This document shows, piece by piece, positions 45,132 to 54,849 of a stretch of 60,883 nt of DNA (its first letter is position 1; each line of letters starts with the position of its first letter). The position numbers were made by a program, and so were the translations under genes. This stretch comes from Lusitaniella coriacea LEGE 07157 (GTDB taxonomy: Bacteria > Cyanobacteriota > Cyanobacteriia > Cyanobacteriales > Spirulinaceae). The stretch covers positions 1 through 60,883 of the forward strand of contig NZ_JADEWZ010000032.1 in NCBI RefSeq assembly GCF_015207425.1, written 5' to 3'. Below the pieces are notes generated by a model that saw only the letters and a program-made list of their open reading frames with translations, did no database searches and was not told where the DNA came from.

Positions 45132-46310
45132 GTGTCTTCTCTAAATAACCCAACCTTACATCATTTAATCCGCGATCGCGTACTTGAATCTCCTCAGCAG
45201 CGCATCACCTTCGCAGACTACATGAACCTCGCACTCTACCACCCTCAAAAAGGTTACTACAGTGGGGGGAATGTTGGGATTGGTTCTGAAGGAGACTTTT
45301 TTACCGCCTCGTCTCTCGGGTCTGATTTTGGGGAATTATTGGCAGAACAATTAGCTCAAATTTGGGAGATTTTAGGTCGTCCAAATACCTTTACTTTGGT
45401 GGAAATGGGCGCGGGTCAAGGACAATGTGCGGGCGACATTATAAGACATTTACAAACCCATTACCTCGAATTGTGCGAGGTTGCGGAATATATCATTATC
45501 GAACAATCTCCAGCCTTGATCGAACGTCAAAAAGCACACTTGCAACAATGGCTTGAAGCGGTTATCAATCTGCAATGGAAAACTTGGTCAGAGATTGAAG
45601 CAGAATCGATCGTGGGTTGTTGCTTTTCCAACGAACTCATTGATGCCTTTCCCGTTCATCAGGTTATCAAAAAAGATGGCGAACTCAAAGAGATTTATGT
45701 CGCAATTTCCGATGAGAAATTCACAGAAACAATTGACGAACTTTCTACACCTAAACTCAAAGAATATTTTGAACAAATTGCCATCGATATTCTCTCTTCT
45801 GCCTATCCCAACGAATATCGCACAGAAGTTAATTTAGCCACATTGAAATGGTTTGAAACCATTGCTAATAAACTCAAACAAGGCTATTTATTAACCATTG
45901 ATTACGGCTATCCCGCCCATCGTTACTATAACCCTCGGCGCGATCGCGGAACTTTGCAATGCTACTACCAACACCGCCGACACAATAACCCCTACGTCAA
46001 CATCGGACAACAAGATATTACCGCCCACGTCGATTTTACCGCCCTAGAACGCCAAGGCGAACAGTACGGCTTGAACAACATCGGCTCAACCCAACAGGCA
46101 ATATTTTTAATGGCATTGGGATTGGGAAATCGCCTTGCAGAACTTTCCGGAGGAGAATTGAACATCCAACAAACCTTAAAACGCCGAGATGCCCTCCATC
46201 AACTAATCGATCCCAATGGATTGGGGGGATTCAACGTTCTCGTTCAAAGTAAAGGACTCAACGAATCTCAACTGCAACAGGAACTCAAAGGACTTGCCTT
46301 TCCCGCCTGA
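45132..46310 (+). CDS. SAM-dependent methyltransferase of NDUFAF7/MidA family
   Basis: 392 residues from a GTG. SAM-binding VEMGAGQGQCAGDIIRHL; N-terminal ITFADYMNLALYHPQKGYYS and GDFFTASSLGSDFGELLAEQ; LLTIDYGYPAHRYYNPRRDRG and VDFTALERQG. These are hallmarks of the family whose mitochondrial member methylates an arginine in complex I. In cyanobacteria an NDH-1 assembly role is conceivable but untested. No Shine-Dalgarno is seen. Confidence 0.9.
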   Translation: MSSLNNPTLHHLIRDRVLESPQQRITFADYMNLALYHPQKGYYSGGNVGIGSEGDFFTASSLGSDFGELLAEQLAQIWEILGRPNTFTLVEMGAGQGQCAGDIIRHLQTHYLELCEVAEYIIIEQSPALIERQKAHLQQWLEAVINLQWKTWSEIEAESIVGCCFSNELIDAFPVHQVIKKDGELKEIYVAISDEKFTETIDELSTPKLKEYFEQIAIDILSSAYPNEYRTEVNLATLKWFETIANKLKQGYLLTIDYGYPAHRYYNPRRDRGTLQCYYQHRRHNNPYVNIGQQDITAHVDFTALERQGEQYGLNNIGSTQQAIFLMALGLGNRLAELSGGELNIQQTLKRRDALHQLIDPNGLGGFNVLVQSKGLNESQLQQELKGLAFPA

Positions 46311-46340
46311 AATTGTGTTTAATTCTAAACTCTAAACTCA

Positions 46341-46905
46341 GATCAAATCCTTCAAATTGCCCATTGTAAAAATTCACGCCTGATGTGAACACCCTGAAAC
46401 CCTTTCTAGGAAAAGGGAATAGCGCCGAGACCCCGCGTCGGCGAAAGACGCAAGGGAACGCTCGGCAAGACAGGGAACAGGTTTTTTCAGTTATCAATCA
46501 TTCAGTCATCACCGTGTCTCCCCTAGGTCGGCTTGCGTCCTCAGCGCGAGGCACTCTGAGGTCTCCTATCGGACGGCTGAAATGCCGGAAAAGGTTCCGG
46601 CATCGCGTCCTCCAGATTGTGCAATCGCGCTGCAAGAGGAGGTGGCGACATCTGACGGGGCGTACAGGGTTTCGAGGTTTCCTCGAAACACAGCCCCTCA
46701 GTTTTCCTCAGAAGCTTGTGACCGCCGTGAAACCTCAGAGACGTTCCGACCTCTCCCCGTCCCCGCGTCACCCGGTCACTGAGCGTGTCGAAGTGCCGTG
46801 TCATCCAAAAACTCCCCCTGCTTCCCCAACTCTCCGTGTCTCCGTGTCACCCCATCACCGTGTCAGTCCTCGCCGAGGGTATTCAACTGGATTGCATATC
46901 AAAAC
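46341..46905. repeat. Composite repeat (plus orientation), ~565 bp
   Basis: Starts with ATCAAATCCTTCAAATTG and the left half of the ACGCCTGATG element, and ends ATTCAACTGGATTGCATATC. Between are AGGTCGGCTTGCGTCC (46516) and GACGTTCCGACCT (46740-46752 region), the two arms of the GGTCGG hairpin with about 220 bp of other sequence between them, including TTTCGAGG-ttt-CCTCGAAA. About 200 bp (46640-46830) is nearly identical to the inverse of 55000-55170. The frame is open through it, but this is not a coding extension of the next gene. Confidence 0.8.
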
Positions 46906-47008
46906 TCCCTGGCAATATTGTCAAGCAAACACTACAATTTTAAGTACGCAATCAAGGAATGGTAAGGGTGCAAATCATAGTGAAAATATTGTGTCTGGAA
47001 ACCATCTG

Positions 47009-48460
47009 ATGAAGCTCGCGCGCGGTGAAAATGAGATCGGTCGAATGAGTTCCGAAGCGTCTATTCAAGCTTTTTTTAAACTATCTCCCGATCTACTCTG
47101 TACTCGCACCCCAGAGGGCTATTTCCTAGAACTCAATGACCTTTGGACAGAAACCTTCGGTTGGACTCTAGAGGAATTGAAATCGCGTCCTTGGATGGAA
47201 TTCATTCACCCCAACGATTTTGCCTTTACCGATGAAATTGAACGCCAGTGTCATGCCGCTCCTCTCAACAGCGCGCCGTTTCTGTATAAAAACCGCTTTT
47301 GCGCTAAAGATGGTAGCTATCGTTGGCTCTCGTGGCGCGTAACGCCCTATGAAGGCGGTTTGAGCTATGGGATGGCAAAGGATGTCACCACCAACCATTG
47401 GCAGGGAAGTGGAGAATATCGCACGGCAGTCCAAGAAGCGGTAAAATTGCGCGACCAAGCGATCGCGGCGAGTAGTGTAGGAATTGTGATTGCCGACGCT
47501 CAACTGCCCGATATGCCCCTCATTTACGTCAATCCCGCATTTGAGCGAATCGCTGGATACTCAGCAGCAGAGGTTTTGGGCTATAACTGCCGTTTCCTGC
47601 AAGGGGAAAAAACCGACCAAGCAGAGCTTGAGAAACTGCGAATTGCGATTAAAGAAGGAACCCACTGCACCGTGACCTTGCTCAATTATCGCAAAGATGG
47701 AACGCCCTTTTGGAACGAACTCACCATCTCTCCCATTTACGACCAGAACGATCGATTGACCCATTTTGTCGGCATTCAATCGGATATTAGCGATCGCGTC
47801 CGTGCAGAAAAAGCCCTGCGCGTCGAACAACGCAAATCCGAAAAACTTCTGCTCAACGTTCTTCCCCAATCCATTGTCGAACAATTAAAAAAAGTTGAGG
47901 GTTCCCTCGCCCGACAATTTGATGAAGCAACGATTTTATTTGCCGATATCGTCGGTTTTACCCCCCTCTCCGCTCAATTGCAACCCCTAGAGGTCATTGT
48001 CTTCCTCAATCAGATTTTTTCGCGATTTGATGATTTAGTGGAAAAGTACGGTGTTGAAAAAATCAAAACCATCGGCGATGCCTATATGCTTGCAGGGGGT
48101 TTACCCGTACCGAGGGAAGATCACGCAGACGCGATCGCGCAAATTGCCCTAGAAATGCAAGATAGCATTGCCCCATTGCAGGAAGAAACCCAACGAGACT
48201 TTCAAATTCGCATCGGTATTAATACGGGGGCGGTAGTTGCCGGGGTGATCGGTCAGAAAAAATTCATCTACGATCTTTGGGGAGATGCCGTCAATGTCGC
48301 ATCTCGCATGGAAGCCTTGGGAGAAGCGGGGAAAATCCAGGTGAGCCAACAAACCTACGACCAATTAAAGGACAAATTTCACTTTGAAAAGCGGGGCGCG
48401 ATCGCGGTTAAGGGTAAGGGCGAGATGACAACCTATTGGTTGCTTGGTAAAAAGGAGTAA
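47009..48460 (+). CDS. PAS-LOV adenylate cyclase (putative photoactivated)
   Basis: 483 residues from the ATG at 47009; the frame is open further upstream through a repeat, which I exclude. PAS1 is about 15-130. A LOV domain covers about 150-260: GYNCRFLQGE with the flavin-adduct cysteine at residue 194, LLNYRKDGTPFWNELTISPI with flavin-contacting Asn residues, and HFVGIQSDISD with the signalling Gln. A short coiled coil (residues 265-295) leads to a class III cyclase domain (305-480): FADIVGFT (metal D313), KTIGDAYM (second metal Asp) and YDLWGDAVN (adenine-selecting Asp); the Lys in VEKIKTIG completes ATP specificity. The layout is like the LOV-cyclase mPAC of Microcoleus. Expected activity: blue-light-stimulated cAMP formation. 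Confidence 0.9.
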   Translation: MKLARGENEIGRMSSEASIQAFFKLSPDLLCTRTPEGYFLELNDLWTETFGWTLEELKSRPWMEFIHPNDFAFTDEIERQCHAAPLNSAPFLYKNRFCAKDGSYRWLSWRVTPYEGGLSYGMAKDVTTNHWQGSGEYRTAVQEAVKLRDQAIAASSVGIVIADAQLPDMPLIYVNPAFERIAGYSAAEVLGYNCRFLQGEKTDQAELEKLRIAIKEGTHCTVTLLNYRKDGTPFWNELTISPIYDQNDRLTHFVGIQSDISDRVRAEKALRVEQRKSEKLLLNVLPQSIVEQLKKVEGSLARQFDEATILFADIVGFTPLSAQLQPLEVIVFLNQIFSRFDDLVEKYGVEKIKTIGDAYMLAGGLPVPREDHADAIAQIALEMQDSIAPLQEETQRDFQIRIGINTGAVVAGVIGQKKFIYDLWGDAVNVASRMEALGEAGKIQVSQQTYDQLKDKFHFEKRGAIAVKGKGEMTTYWLLGKKE

Positions 48461-48975
48461 GCAGGTATCGCAGTTCTCTGATATTCTCATGCAGCACGAA
48501 TCTTTTTCCGTTTGCCCCAAACATCGTCAAGATGCACCGCACTTCCCCCAAAACTGCCCTATTTCAAACCCCAAGGCTGCTGGTTTGGCTTAATCTTCTA
48601 TACTATGATGTTAGTATTCGCTCATTAATTCTTTTAAGCATCGAAACTTTTATTGTAAAAGCGCGATCGCGCCGAGCTTGAGAAAAAGCCATGAAAACGT
48701 TGTCCCTAATGAATTTCCCGCTCCCGATGTAAATTGTCTCCCTTTAGGGTTTCATTCTTTTAATTTTCTCTAGTTGCTCGCCTTTTATGTTATTTAAACA
48801 ACATCCCCTCTGTTCTCAAGGCTTTATCTTTCTGGAAACGGGAAATATGCCACCCACCCAAGACCAATGTGCCACGGGCAGTGCGAGACTCGCGCGATGG
48901 CTCGAACTTCCAACTTTCGCAAACCCCCTGAAGCGAAAATCTTCACCTGCTTTTCAAGGCAGTCGATAGAGTCTT
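48461..48975. other. 515-bp spacer
   Basis: One HIP1-like site (GCGCGATCGCGCC near 48661). A 60-codon frame (48787-48969) lacks a ribosome site and family features. No dispersed repeat is recognised. It should contain the promoter of the HD-like gene. Confidence 0.4.
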
Positions 48976-50346
48976 ATGGATTTTGAACAAAACTATCAAC
49001 AATGTTTAGAGAAACTGAGTTGGGCAACTCAGCAGCTAAAAATAGAGATTCCCCCCACGCAACTCTCTAAAATTGCAACGCTGATCGTCCAAACCATGAC
49101 GGGGTGTTGGCGCTATTTCCATTCCACCGAACATATTTTCCTCGTCGGCGGATCGACGGATGCCATCGAAGTTCTCGCCGCCCTGTTTCACGATATCGTC
49201 TACGTGCAAATTGACGGGAGCATCCACTTCAACCTGACCTATTATCTCGCTCCTTTTATCGAAGAAGATCGAGAGCAACTCTTCATTCGCCCCGCAAAAG
49301 AATTGCCCGACGACTCGGTATTTCAGATTATTTCGGCCCTCTTTTCCTTTACCCCCGAACAAAAACTTTCCCCCTTCGGCGGACAAAATGAATTCCTCAG
49401 CGCAGTCGTTGCGGCAAAAGTCTTAGAACCCTTTTTTCCGTTAAAAGCGCTTGTTGAAGTTGCAGCTTGTATTGAAGCAACCATCCCCTTCCGCGCCCCC
49501 TCAGAATCGGGATTGAGTACCAGCGAACGGCTATACCAGCGCTTGCAATCGATTAATCAGCAATATCCCCTGGACTTGAGCGATGCCGATATTCTCAAAG
49601 CAGTGAAACGCGCGGTCAGAGTCGCGAATCGCGATGTGGGAAGTTTTGCCTATCGAAGTTCTGCGGTATTTTTAGCCAACACCTGGAGTCTTTTACCCGA
49701 AACCAATCACAATCTTCGCAAATCTGGGTCTTATACGATTCGAGACTACCGCATTGCCCTGCAAAAAATGTCTGGTTTTCTCAACTTTCTCGATCCTAAA
49801 GTGATTTTTCGGCAATTTAGAGGAGAACCCGACGATGCGACCTATCTTTGTTTAGTCGAGCAAGCGACTAAAAATTTAAAAGTTGCGCGGCTTTATTTAG
49901 AGAGCAAACTATTCACCAATGCCATTTTAGAATCCCTCTCCTTGCGAATTGGCTCCGATGTTTCTTTGAGCATTTTAATGGGAGAACTTCCGGCTTCAAG
50001 GATTTCGGTGGGGCAATTGCAGGATTCATTTCCCACATTGCTTAATCCTTATACGCCAAAAGACGAACTGGAAAAAGAAGTCTTATCGCTACTGGAAATC
50101 GGGCGTGAGGGGAATCTCGATTACGATCTAAAAACTTCTCCCCTGACAACCTTCATTGTCCGAGTGAGTGGCTTTGATGAGATTCGACGAACTCGCGAAC
50201 TCGTCCAAGATTTTTTCAAAGATACGAGTTTATCTGAAACCTTTTTAGCCAGTTGTAATTCAGAGATTATTGCAACGATTATTAATGGGATCGACAAACT
50301 TTTAGAAAATCGCAAAATTGCTTTAGGCATTCCGCGATCGCAGTAA
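48976..50346 (+). CDS. HD-domain-like conserved cyanobacterial protein
   Basis: 456 residues, soluble. The N-terminal half has CWRYFHSTEHIFLV and LAALFHDIVYVQID, a His ... His-Asp arrangement as in HD-type metal-dependent phosphohydrolases, and later LDLSDADILKAVKRAVRVANRDVGSF, which holds another acidic pair. The remaining C-terminal 200 residues are helical and unlike anything I know. Because it sits between two cyclase/kinase units, action on a nucleotide signal is possible, but the HD motif is not complete enough to be sure. Confidence 0.7.
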   Translation: MDFEQNYQQCLEKLSWATQQLKIEIPPTQLSKIATLIVQTMTGCWRYFHSTEHIFLVGGSTDAIEVLAALFHDIVYVQIDGSIHFNLTYYLAPFIEEDREQLFIRPAKELPDDSVFQIISALFSFTPEQKLSPFGGQNEFLSAVVAAKVLEPFFPLKALVEVAACIEATIPFRAPSESGLSTSERLYQRLQSINQQYPLDLSDADILKAVKRAVRVANRDVGSFAYRSSAVFLANTWSLLPETNHNLRKSGSYTIRDYRIALQKMSGFLNFLDPKVIFRQFRGEPDDATYLCLVEQATKNLKVARLYLESKLFTNAILESLSLRIGSDVSLSILMGELPASRISVGQLQDSFPTLLNPYTPKDELEKEVLSLLEIGREGNLDYDLKTSPLTTFIVRVSGFDEIRRTRELVQDFFKDTSLSETFLASCNSEIIATIINGIDKLLENRKIALGIPRSQ

Positions 50347-50835
50347 TTTATTGATAATGTTTTCTGGGATACCAACAGATCCTTGGGGACCTTTTATAAT
50401 GGGAACTAAGATTTACTTTCCTTACTATCGGGATCTTCAAAAGTTAAGAGCGTAATTCTTTTGGGAGTTACGACGAATCGAACGAACCCAGGGTGTAATG
50501 AAAATTTTCTAGGGGAACTAGGGAGTTTAGGGGGTTTTAAAGCACCGATAGGTCTGAGCTAAACATCTGCAACACATCAGAAGGTTTTTCCTTTTTCCAG
50601 AGTTTTTTTAGCGCGATCGACAAAAAACAACAGTCCTAAGACCTTTTTGAATATTGGGTTAGGACTCATTCTTGTAACTGCTTGCAGTTCAGCCTCTCAA
50701 ACCTTAGTGTTTGCAAAATTTCGAGCCTCAATTGCTCGTCAACAAAGAGAATTCCACAATTAAATACGTTGCAAGCTTTTTGAGATTTTTTCGATCGCGC
50801 ATCAGTCAAATTCGAGCGTACTCTCGTTAAGATTA
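50347..50835. other. 489-bp spacer before the hybrid kinase
   Basis: Contains an inverted repeat AGTCCTAA / TTAGGACT near 50632-50669 with a ~22-nt loop, and a run AGGGGAACTAGGGAGTTTAG. Nothing is recognised as gene or RNA. Promoter for 50836 expected. Confidence 0.4.
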
Positions 50836-52782
50836 TTGGCAGTGTTTTTCCAACAATCCCATTCCCTGACCCTTGATTCTCGCTTGGCAGATTTACCCAG
50901 CCACGACTTCCAAATTGATATCAAAACCTTGGGAAAAGTCGTCGTTCAAAAGTTTAAGGATAACGCAGAACTGCCCGGTGTTTTGTTAAATAACGATCGC
51001 GGCGAAATTGTTGGGGTCATTTCTCGGCGTATTTTTTTTGAATGGCTTTCTCGCCCTTATGGGTTAGAGATTTTTCTCAAACGTCCGATTCAGTCTCTCT
51101 CAAAAAGTATCGCGAATCAAGAACAGAAAACAGAAGCAACCTGCTTGACCAACTATCTACAATTGAGCGCGGATTGCTCCATTGATAAAGCCGTTGAATT
51201 TGCCCTCAATCGCCCCCCCTCCCTGGCATACGAACCCATTATTATCGAATGGGAAAACGGACAGCGACGCTTGCTGAACGTGCAAGTTTTGCTCCTGGCT
51301 CAATCTCAACTTTTTGCCCTCGCCAAAGAAGCCGCAGATGCCGCCAACCGTGCCAAAAGCGAGTTTCTGGCGAACATGAGCCACGAGCTGCGAACCCCGC
51401 TCAACGCCATTCTCGGCTTTAGTCAAGTGATGAGCCGCGATCGCGCGCTATCAAGCGAACACCAACAACACCTCAATATTATCAATCGTTCCGGCGAACA
51501 TCTCCAAGAATTGATCGACGACGTTCTGGAAATGTCCAAAATCGAAGCCGGACGAGTCACCTTTAACCCCAACAGCTTTGACCTCTATCGCTTGCTAGAA
51601 ACCGTAAGAGAAATTTTGAAACTCAAAGCCCTCTCCAAAGGTTTGCAACTCATTGTTGACTGTTCCCCAGACGTACCGCAATACCTGCATACCGACGAAC
51701 GGAAATTGCGCGAAGTCTTCATCAACCTCCTCGGTAATGCCATAAAATTCACCGAATCCGGCGGTATTGCATTGCGCGTCGGCGTTCCATCAGAGAAGCA
51801 AAAAGAGAACCCTTCAACCGTCACTTTGAGCATTGAAGTTGAAGATACGGGAAAAGGGATCTCCCCAGAAGAAATCGACCAACTTTTTACCCCCTTCGGG
51901 CAAACAGAAGTGGGGCGCAACGCCCAGGAAGGAACGGGTTTGGGACTCGCCATCAGTCGGAAGTTCGTGCAACTCATGGGAGGGGATATTTCCGTTTCCA
52001 GCGTCCTCGGTCAAGGAACGATCTTTCGCTTCGAGATTCAAGCACCCCTTGCCAATGAACAGGAAGTTTCTTGCGCGCTAGAAACGCGACAGGTTGCCAG
52101 TTTAGCCCCCAATCAACCCCAATACAAAATTTTGGTGGTGGAAGATCGTCCTGAAAATCGATTGTTATTGGTCAAACTCTTAACTACGGTGGGATTCTCC
52201 ACGATTGAGGCGGAAAATGGCAAACGGGCGGTTGAGTGTTGGTCGCGTCACTCCCCGGATGCAATTTTCATGGATATGCGAATGCCCGTGATGGATGGAT
52301 ATGAGGCAACGCGACGCATTCGAGGGGAGGAAAAGCAGCGTCAGATAGATTCTCCGGTTCCTATTATTGCCCTAACTGCGAGCGCGTTTGAGGGCGAACA
52401 GACGGCGATTTTATCCGCAGGGTGCAATGATGTGATGCGCAAACCCTTTCGAGAGGAAGTGTTGTGGCAACAATTGGAGCAGCATTTAGGGGCGAGCTAC
52501 TGCTACGAAGCGCCAAAGATGTCAGGAGAGGAAGAGGAGCAATTAGAGGACATCGAACCGGATGACTCAAAACTTATCGCTACTCTCTGCGAAATGCCAA
52601 AAGAATGGGTGGAGCAACTGCATCAAGCGGCGGTGAGATGTCGGGACTATGAAATTCTACAGCTTGTCGAGCAAATTCCTCCGGATAGCGCATCTCTGGC
52701 ACGAACTTTAGAACAGTGGGCGGATAACTTTCTATTCGATCGCGCGATTCAACTCGCTCAAAACGCTCAAGCATTAGTGTAA
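50836..52782 (+). CDS. Hybrid histidine kinase (CBS-like input, HisKA-HATPase-REC)
   Basis: 648 residues from a TTG (a GTG at 50842 is equally possible). No membrane segment. The N-terminal 160 residues (ELPGVLLNNDRGEIVGVISR, FFEWLSRPYGLEIFLKRPIQ, and a second half) look like a pair of CBS-type modules often found before cyanobacterial kinases. HisKA: SEFLANMSHELRTPLNAILG with H183. HATPase: NLLGNAIKF, DTGKGISPEE, GTGLGLAISRKF. REC: receiver Asp D480 in FMDMRMPVMDGYEATRR, KPFRE Lys. A C-terminal ~75-residue helical tail (EMPKEWVEQLHQAA) is shared with the two kinases at 55518 and 58116. The REC-cyclase gene follows 40 bp later. Confidence 0.92.
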   Translation: MAVFFQQSHSLTLDSRLADLPSHDFQIDIKTLGKVVVQKFKDNAELPGVLLNNDRGEIVGVISRRIFFEWLSRPYGLEIFLKRPIQSLSKSIANQEQKTEATCLTNYLQLSADCSIDKAVEFALNRPPSLAYEPIIIEWENGQRRLLNVQVLLLAQSQLFALAKEAADAANRAKSEFLANMSHELRTPLNAILGFSQVMSRDRALSSEHQQHLNIINRSGEHLQELIDDVLEMSKIEAGRVTFNPNSFDLYRLLETVREILKLKALSKGLQLIVDCSPDVPQYLHTDERKLREVFINLLGNAIKFTESGGIALRVGVPSEKQKENPSTVTLSIEVEDTGKGISPEEIDQLFTPFGQTEVGRNAQEGTGLGLAISRKFVQLMGGDISVSSVLGQGTIFRFEIQAPLANEQEVSCALETRQVASLAPNQPQYKILVVEDRPENRLLLVKLLTTVGFSTIEAENGKRAVECWSRHSPDAIFMDMRMPVMDGYEATRRIRGEEKQRQIDSPVPIIALTASAFEGEQTAILSAGCNDVMRKPFREEVLWQQLEQHLGASYCYEAPKMSGEEEEQLEDIEPDDSKLIATLCEMPKEWVEQLHQAAVRCRDYEILQLVEQIPPDSASLARTLEQWADNFLFDRAIQLAQNAQALV

Positions 52783-52822
52783 ACGACCTGCCCACTTCAG
52801 GAGTTGCTCAAAAGTTTTTTTT

Positions 52823-53878
52823 ATGATTTATTCCCCTCCCCCAAGCCCCAAGGCAAATATTCTGATCGTTGACGATACGCCCAATAATCTGCGCCTGCTC
52901 TCTAAAATTCTGATGGGGTATGGGTATGAGGTGGGTAAGGCGATTAATGGTTCGATAGCATTGCAATCGGCTCAAAAGACTGCGCCAGATATCGTTTTGC
53001 TAGATATTAATATGCCTCAAATGAATGGCTATGAGGTTTGCGAGCAACTCAAAGCCAACCCGCGCACTCAGGAAATTCCCGTGATTTTTATTAGCGCTCT
53101 CGATGATGTGTGGGATAAGGTGAAAGCCTTTCAAGTGGGCGGTGTGGATTATATTACCAAACCCTTTCAATGTGAGGAGGTGTTGGCGCGGGTCGATACG
53201 CACCTGCGCTTGCAATCCCTGCAAAATAAACTGCGCCGCGAACAGCAGAAATCTGAGAGGTTATTGCTGAATATTTTACCTGCCGCGATCGCGCAGGAAT
53301 TGAAACAAAACCAAAAAGCCAACCCAACGCAGTTTGAAGACGCTGCTTTTTTATTTGTGGATTTGGTGAATTTCACCGCCAATTCCAGTACGATGGCTCC
53401 CGGTGAGGTGGTGAGTTTTTTGAATCAAATTTTTTCCATCTTTGATGCGTTGGTCACCCGGTATGGCATGGAGAAAATCCGCACGATTGGCGACTCTTAT
53501 TTTGTTGCCGGAGGATTGCCCAACCCCCATCCCGATTATGTTTCCGCTATTGCAGATATGGCATTAGAAATGCAGCGCCAGGTCGCGCATTTTTCCTGGT
53601 CTAATGGTAATCCCTTGCAATTGCGGATTGGCATTAGTGTCGGAGGACCCGTCGTTGGTGCGGTGATTGGCACTCAAAAATTTGCCTACGATGTTTGGGG
53701 GGATGTGGTCAATCTGGCATCGCGTATGGAATCTTTGGGGCAACCGGGAAGGATTCAAGTCACAGAAGCCGTTTACGAACGCTTGCGAGATCGATATCAG
53801 TTAGAGTGTCGGGGGAAAATTCCCGTTAAAGGTCAAGGGGAAATGACGACCTATTGGTTAGTGGGGAGAACAAGTTAA
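52823..53878 (+). CDS. Response regulator with class III adenylate cyclase output
   Basis: 351 residues. REC domain (10-130): ILIVDDTPNNLRLL, phospho-acceptor D61 in LLDINMPQMNGYEV, KPF Lys. A linker helix (RREQQKSERLLLNILP) leads to a cyclase domain (170-345): FVDLVNFT with metal D180, MEKIRTIGDSYF with second metal Asp and the Lys for adenine, AYDVWGDVVNLASRM with the adenine-selecting Asp, and PVKGQGEMTTYWL. It should make cAMP when phosphorylated. It is probably co-transcribed with and controlled by the hybrid kinase 40 bp upstream. The helix before the cyclase matches that of the LOV cyclase. Confidence 0.93.
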   Translation: MIYSPPPSPKANILIVDDTPNNLRLLSKILMGYGYEVGKAINGSIALQSAQKTAPDIVLLDINMPQMNGYEVCEQLKANPRTQEIPVIFISALDDVWDKVKAFQVGGVDYITKPFQCEEVLARVDTHLRLQSLQNKLRREQQKSERLLLNILPAAIAQELKQNQKANPTQFEDAAFLFVDLVNFTANSSTMAPGEVVSFLNQIFSIFDALVTRYGMEKIRTIGDSYFVAGGLPNPHPDYVSAIADMALEMQRQVAHFSWSNGNPLQLRIGISVGGPVVGAVIGTQKFAYDVWGDVVNLASRMESLGQPGRIQVTEAVYERLRDRYQLECRGKIPVKGQGEMTTYWLVGRTS

Positions 53879-53909
53879 GCTATTAGCAAGTTATTGTCAT
53901 TAATTGCTT

Positions 53910-54797
53910 ATGCTGAAATTCAATCGAATCGAACAAAATTTAGGAACTGTAGTATTATTGGGCGCGATCGCGTCCTTGAGCGTAAGTTGCCAAACCAACT
54001 CAACCACACCCACCGCCACGCCTTCCCCTGAAACCCCAACCCAGGAAATAAAAATCACGGGTTCTGGCAGTACTTATCCCGCAATGAAGAAGGTAGCGGC
54101 TGCTTACGAAACCCAAGAGACAGGCACGATAGTCAACTTTTTACCCGACAGTCAATCAGAAACCGCGATCGCGGCAGTAAAAGATAACTTAGCCGATCTC
54201 GGTAGCATCAGCAAACAATTAAAAGACCAGGATAAAAATAGCGAAATTGTTTACCAATCCGTCGCTCGCGATGCCCTAATGGTTGCCACGCACCCTAGCG
54301 TGGAAAACGTCACCAACCTCACAACCGAACAGCTTAAAGCCATCTACAGCGGCACAATTCTCAACTGGAAAGAAGTCGGGGGGCCCGATGCAACCATTGT
54401 CGTCCTCGACCGACCCGAAGACGAATCAGGAAAGCGCCTGCTGCGGCAGCACTACCTCGGCAAAGACCAGGAAAACACCCCAGAAGCCACCATTCTTCGC
54501 CACGAAAGCGATCTCATTACCGCCCTTCAAAGCACCCCATACAGCATTGGAGCCTCTTCCCTTGCCTATTCGATTACCAACGAACTCCCGGTCAATCCCC
54601 TCAGTCTTGATGGCGTTGCACCCACCCAAGAAAACGTAGAAGCGGGGAAATATCCAATGGTGCGCCATATCGGTGTTGTCTATCGTCCCTTACCTTCTGA
54701 TGCAACCCAAGATTTTCTCAACTTTACATTTAGTACAACAGGCGCTGATACTCTGAACAAAGCAGGTTTTGTTCCCTCTCGCAAAGATGAAGGTTAA
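53910..54797 (+). CDS. PstS-like phosphate-type substrate-binding lipoprotein
   Basis: 295 residues from ATG 53910. Lipobox LSVSC near residue 24; then a Thr/Pro-rich linker and a periplasmic binding domain of the PstS type: ITGSGSTYPAMKKVAAAYE, LADLGSISKQL, LTTEQLKAIYSGTILNWKEV, DESGKRLLRQHYLG and SIGASSLAYS. No permease or ATPase genes (pstCAB) adjoin it. Instead it lies among kinase and cyclase genes, which suggests a sensory or scavenging role. Ligand not certain: phosphate is typical, but related proteins bind other anions. Confidence 0.85.
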   Translation: MLKFNRIEQNLGTVVLLGAIASLSVSCQTNSTTPTATPSPETPTQEIKITGSGSTYPAMKKVAAAYETQETGTIVNFLPDSQSETAIAAVKDNLADLGSISKQLKDQDKNSEIVYQSVARDALMVATHPSVENVTNLTTEQLKAIYSGTILNWKEVGGPDATIVVLDRPEDESGKRLLRQHYLGKDQENTPEATILRHESDLITALQSTPYSIGASSLAYSITNELPVNPLSLDGVAPTQENVEAGKYPMVRHIGVVYRPLPSDATQDFLNFTFSTTGADTLNKAGFVPSRKDEG

Positions 54798-54849
54798 GTT
54801 GGATATCGCTGAAATAGGCGTTGCTGAATCAAGGGATGAGTTTAGAGTG

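Noticed and set aside
46385-47008. Apparent N-terminal extension of the LOV cyclase by 208 residues
   Set aside because: It runs through a dispersed repeat that also occurs inverted in a spacer at 54.9-55.3 kb and lacks protein-like features; the ATG at 47009 is preferred.
48787-48969. 60-residue plus-strand frame ahead of the HD-like gene
   Set aside because: No ribosome site, no family features; composition is like the spacer around it.
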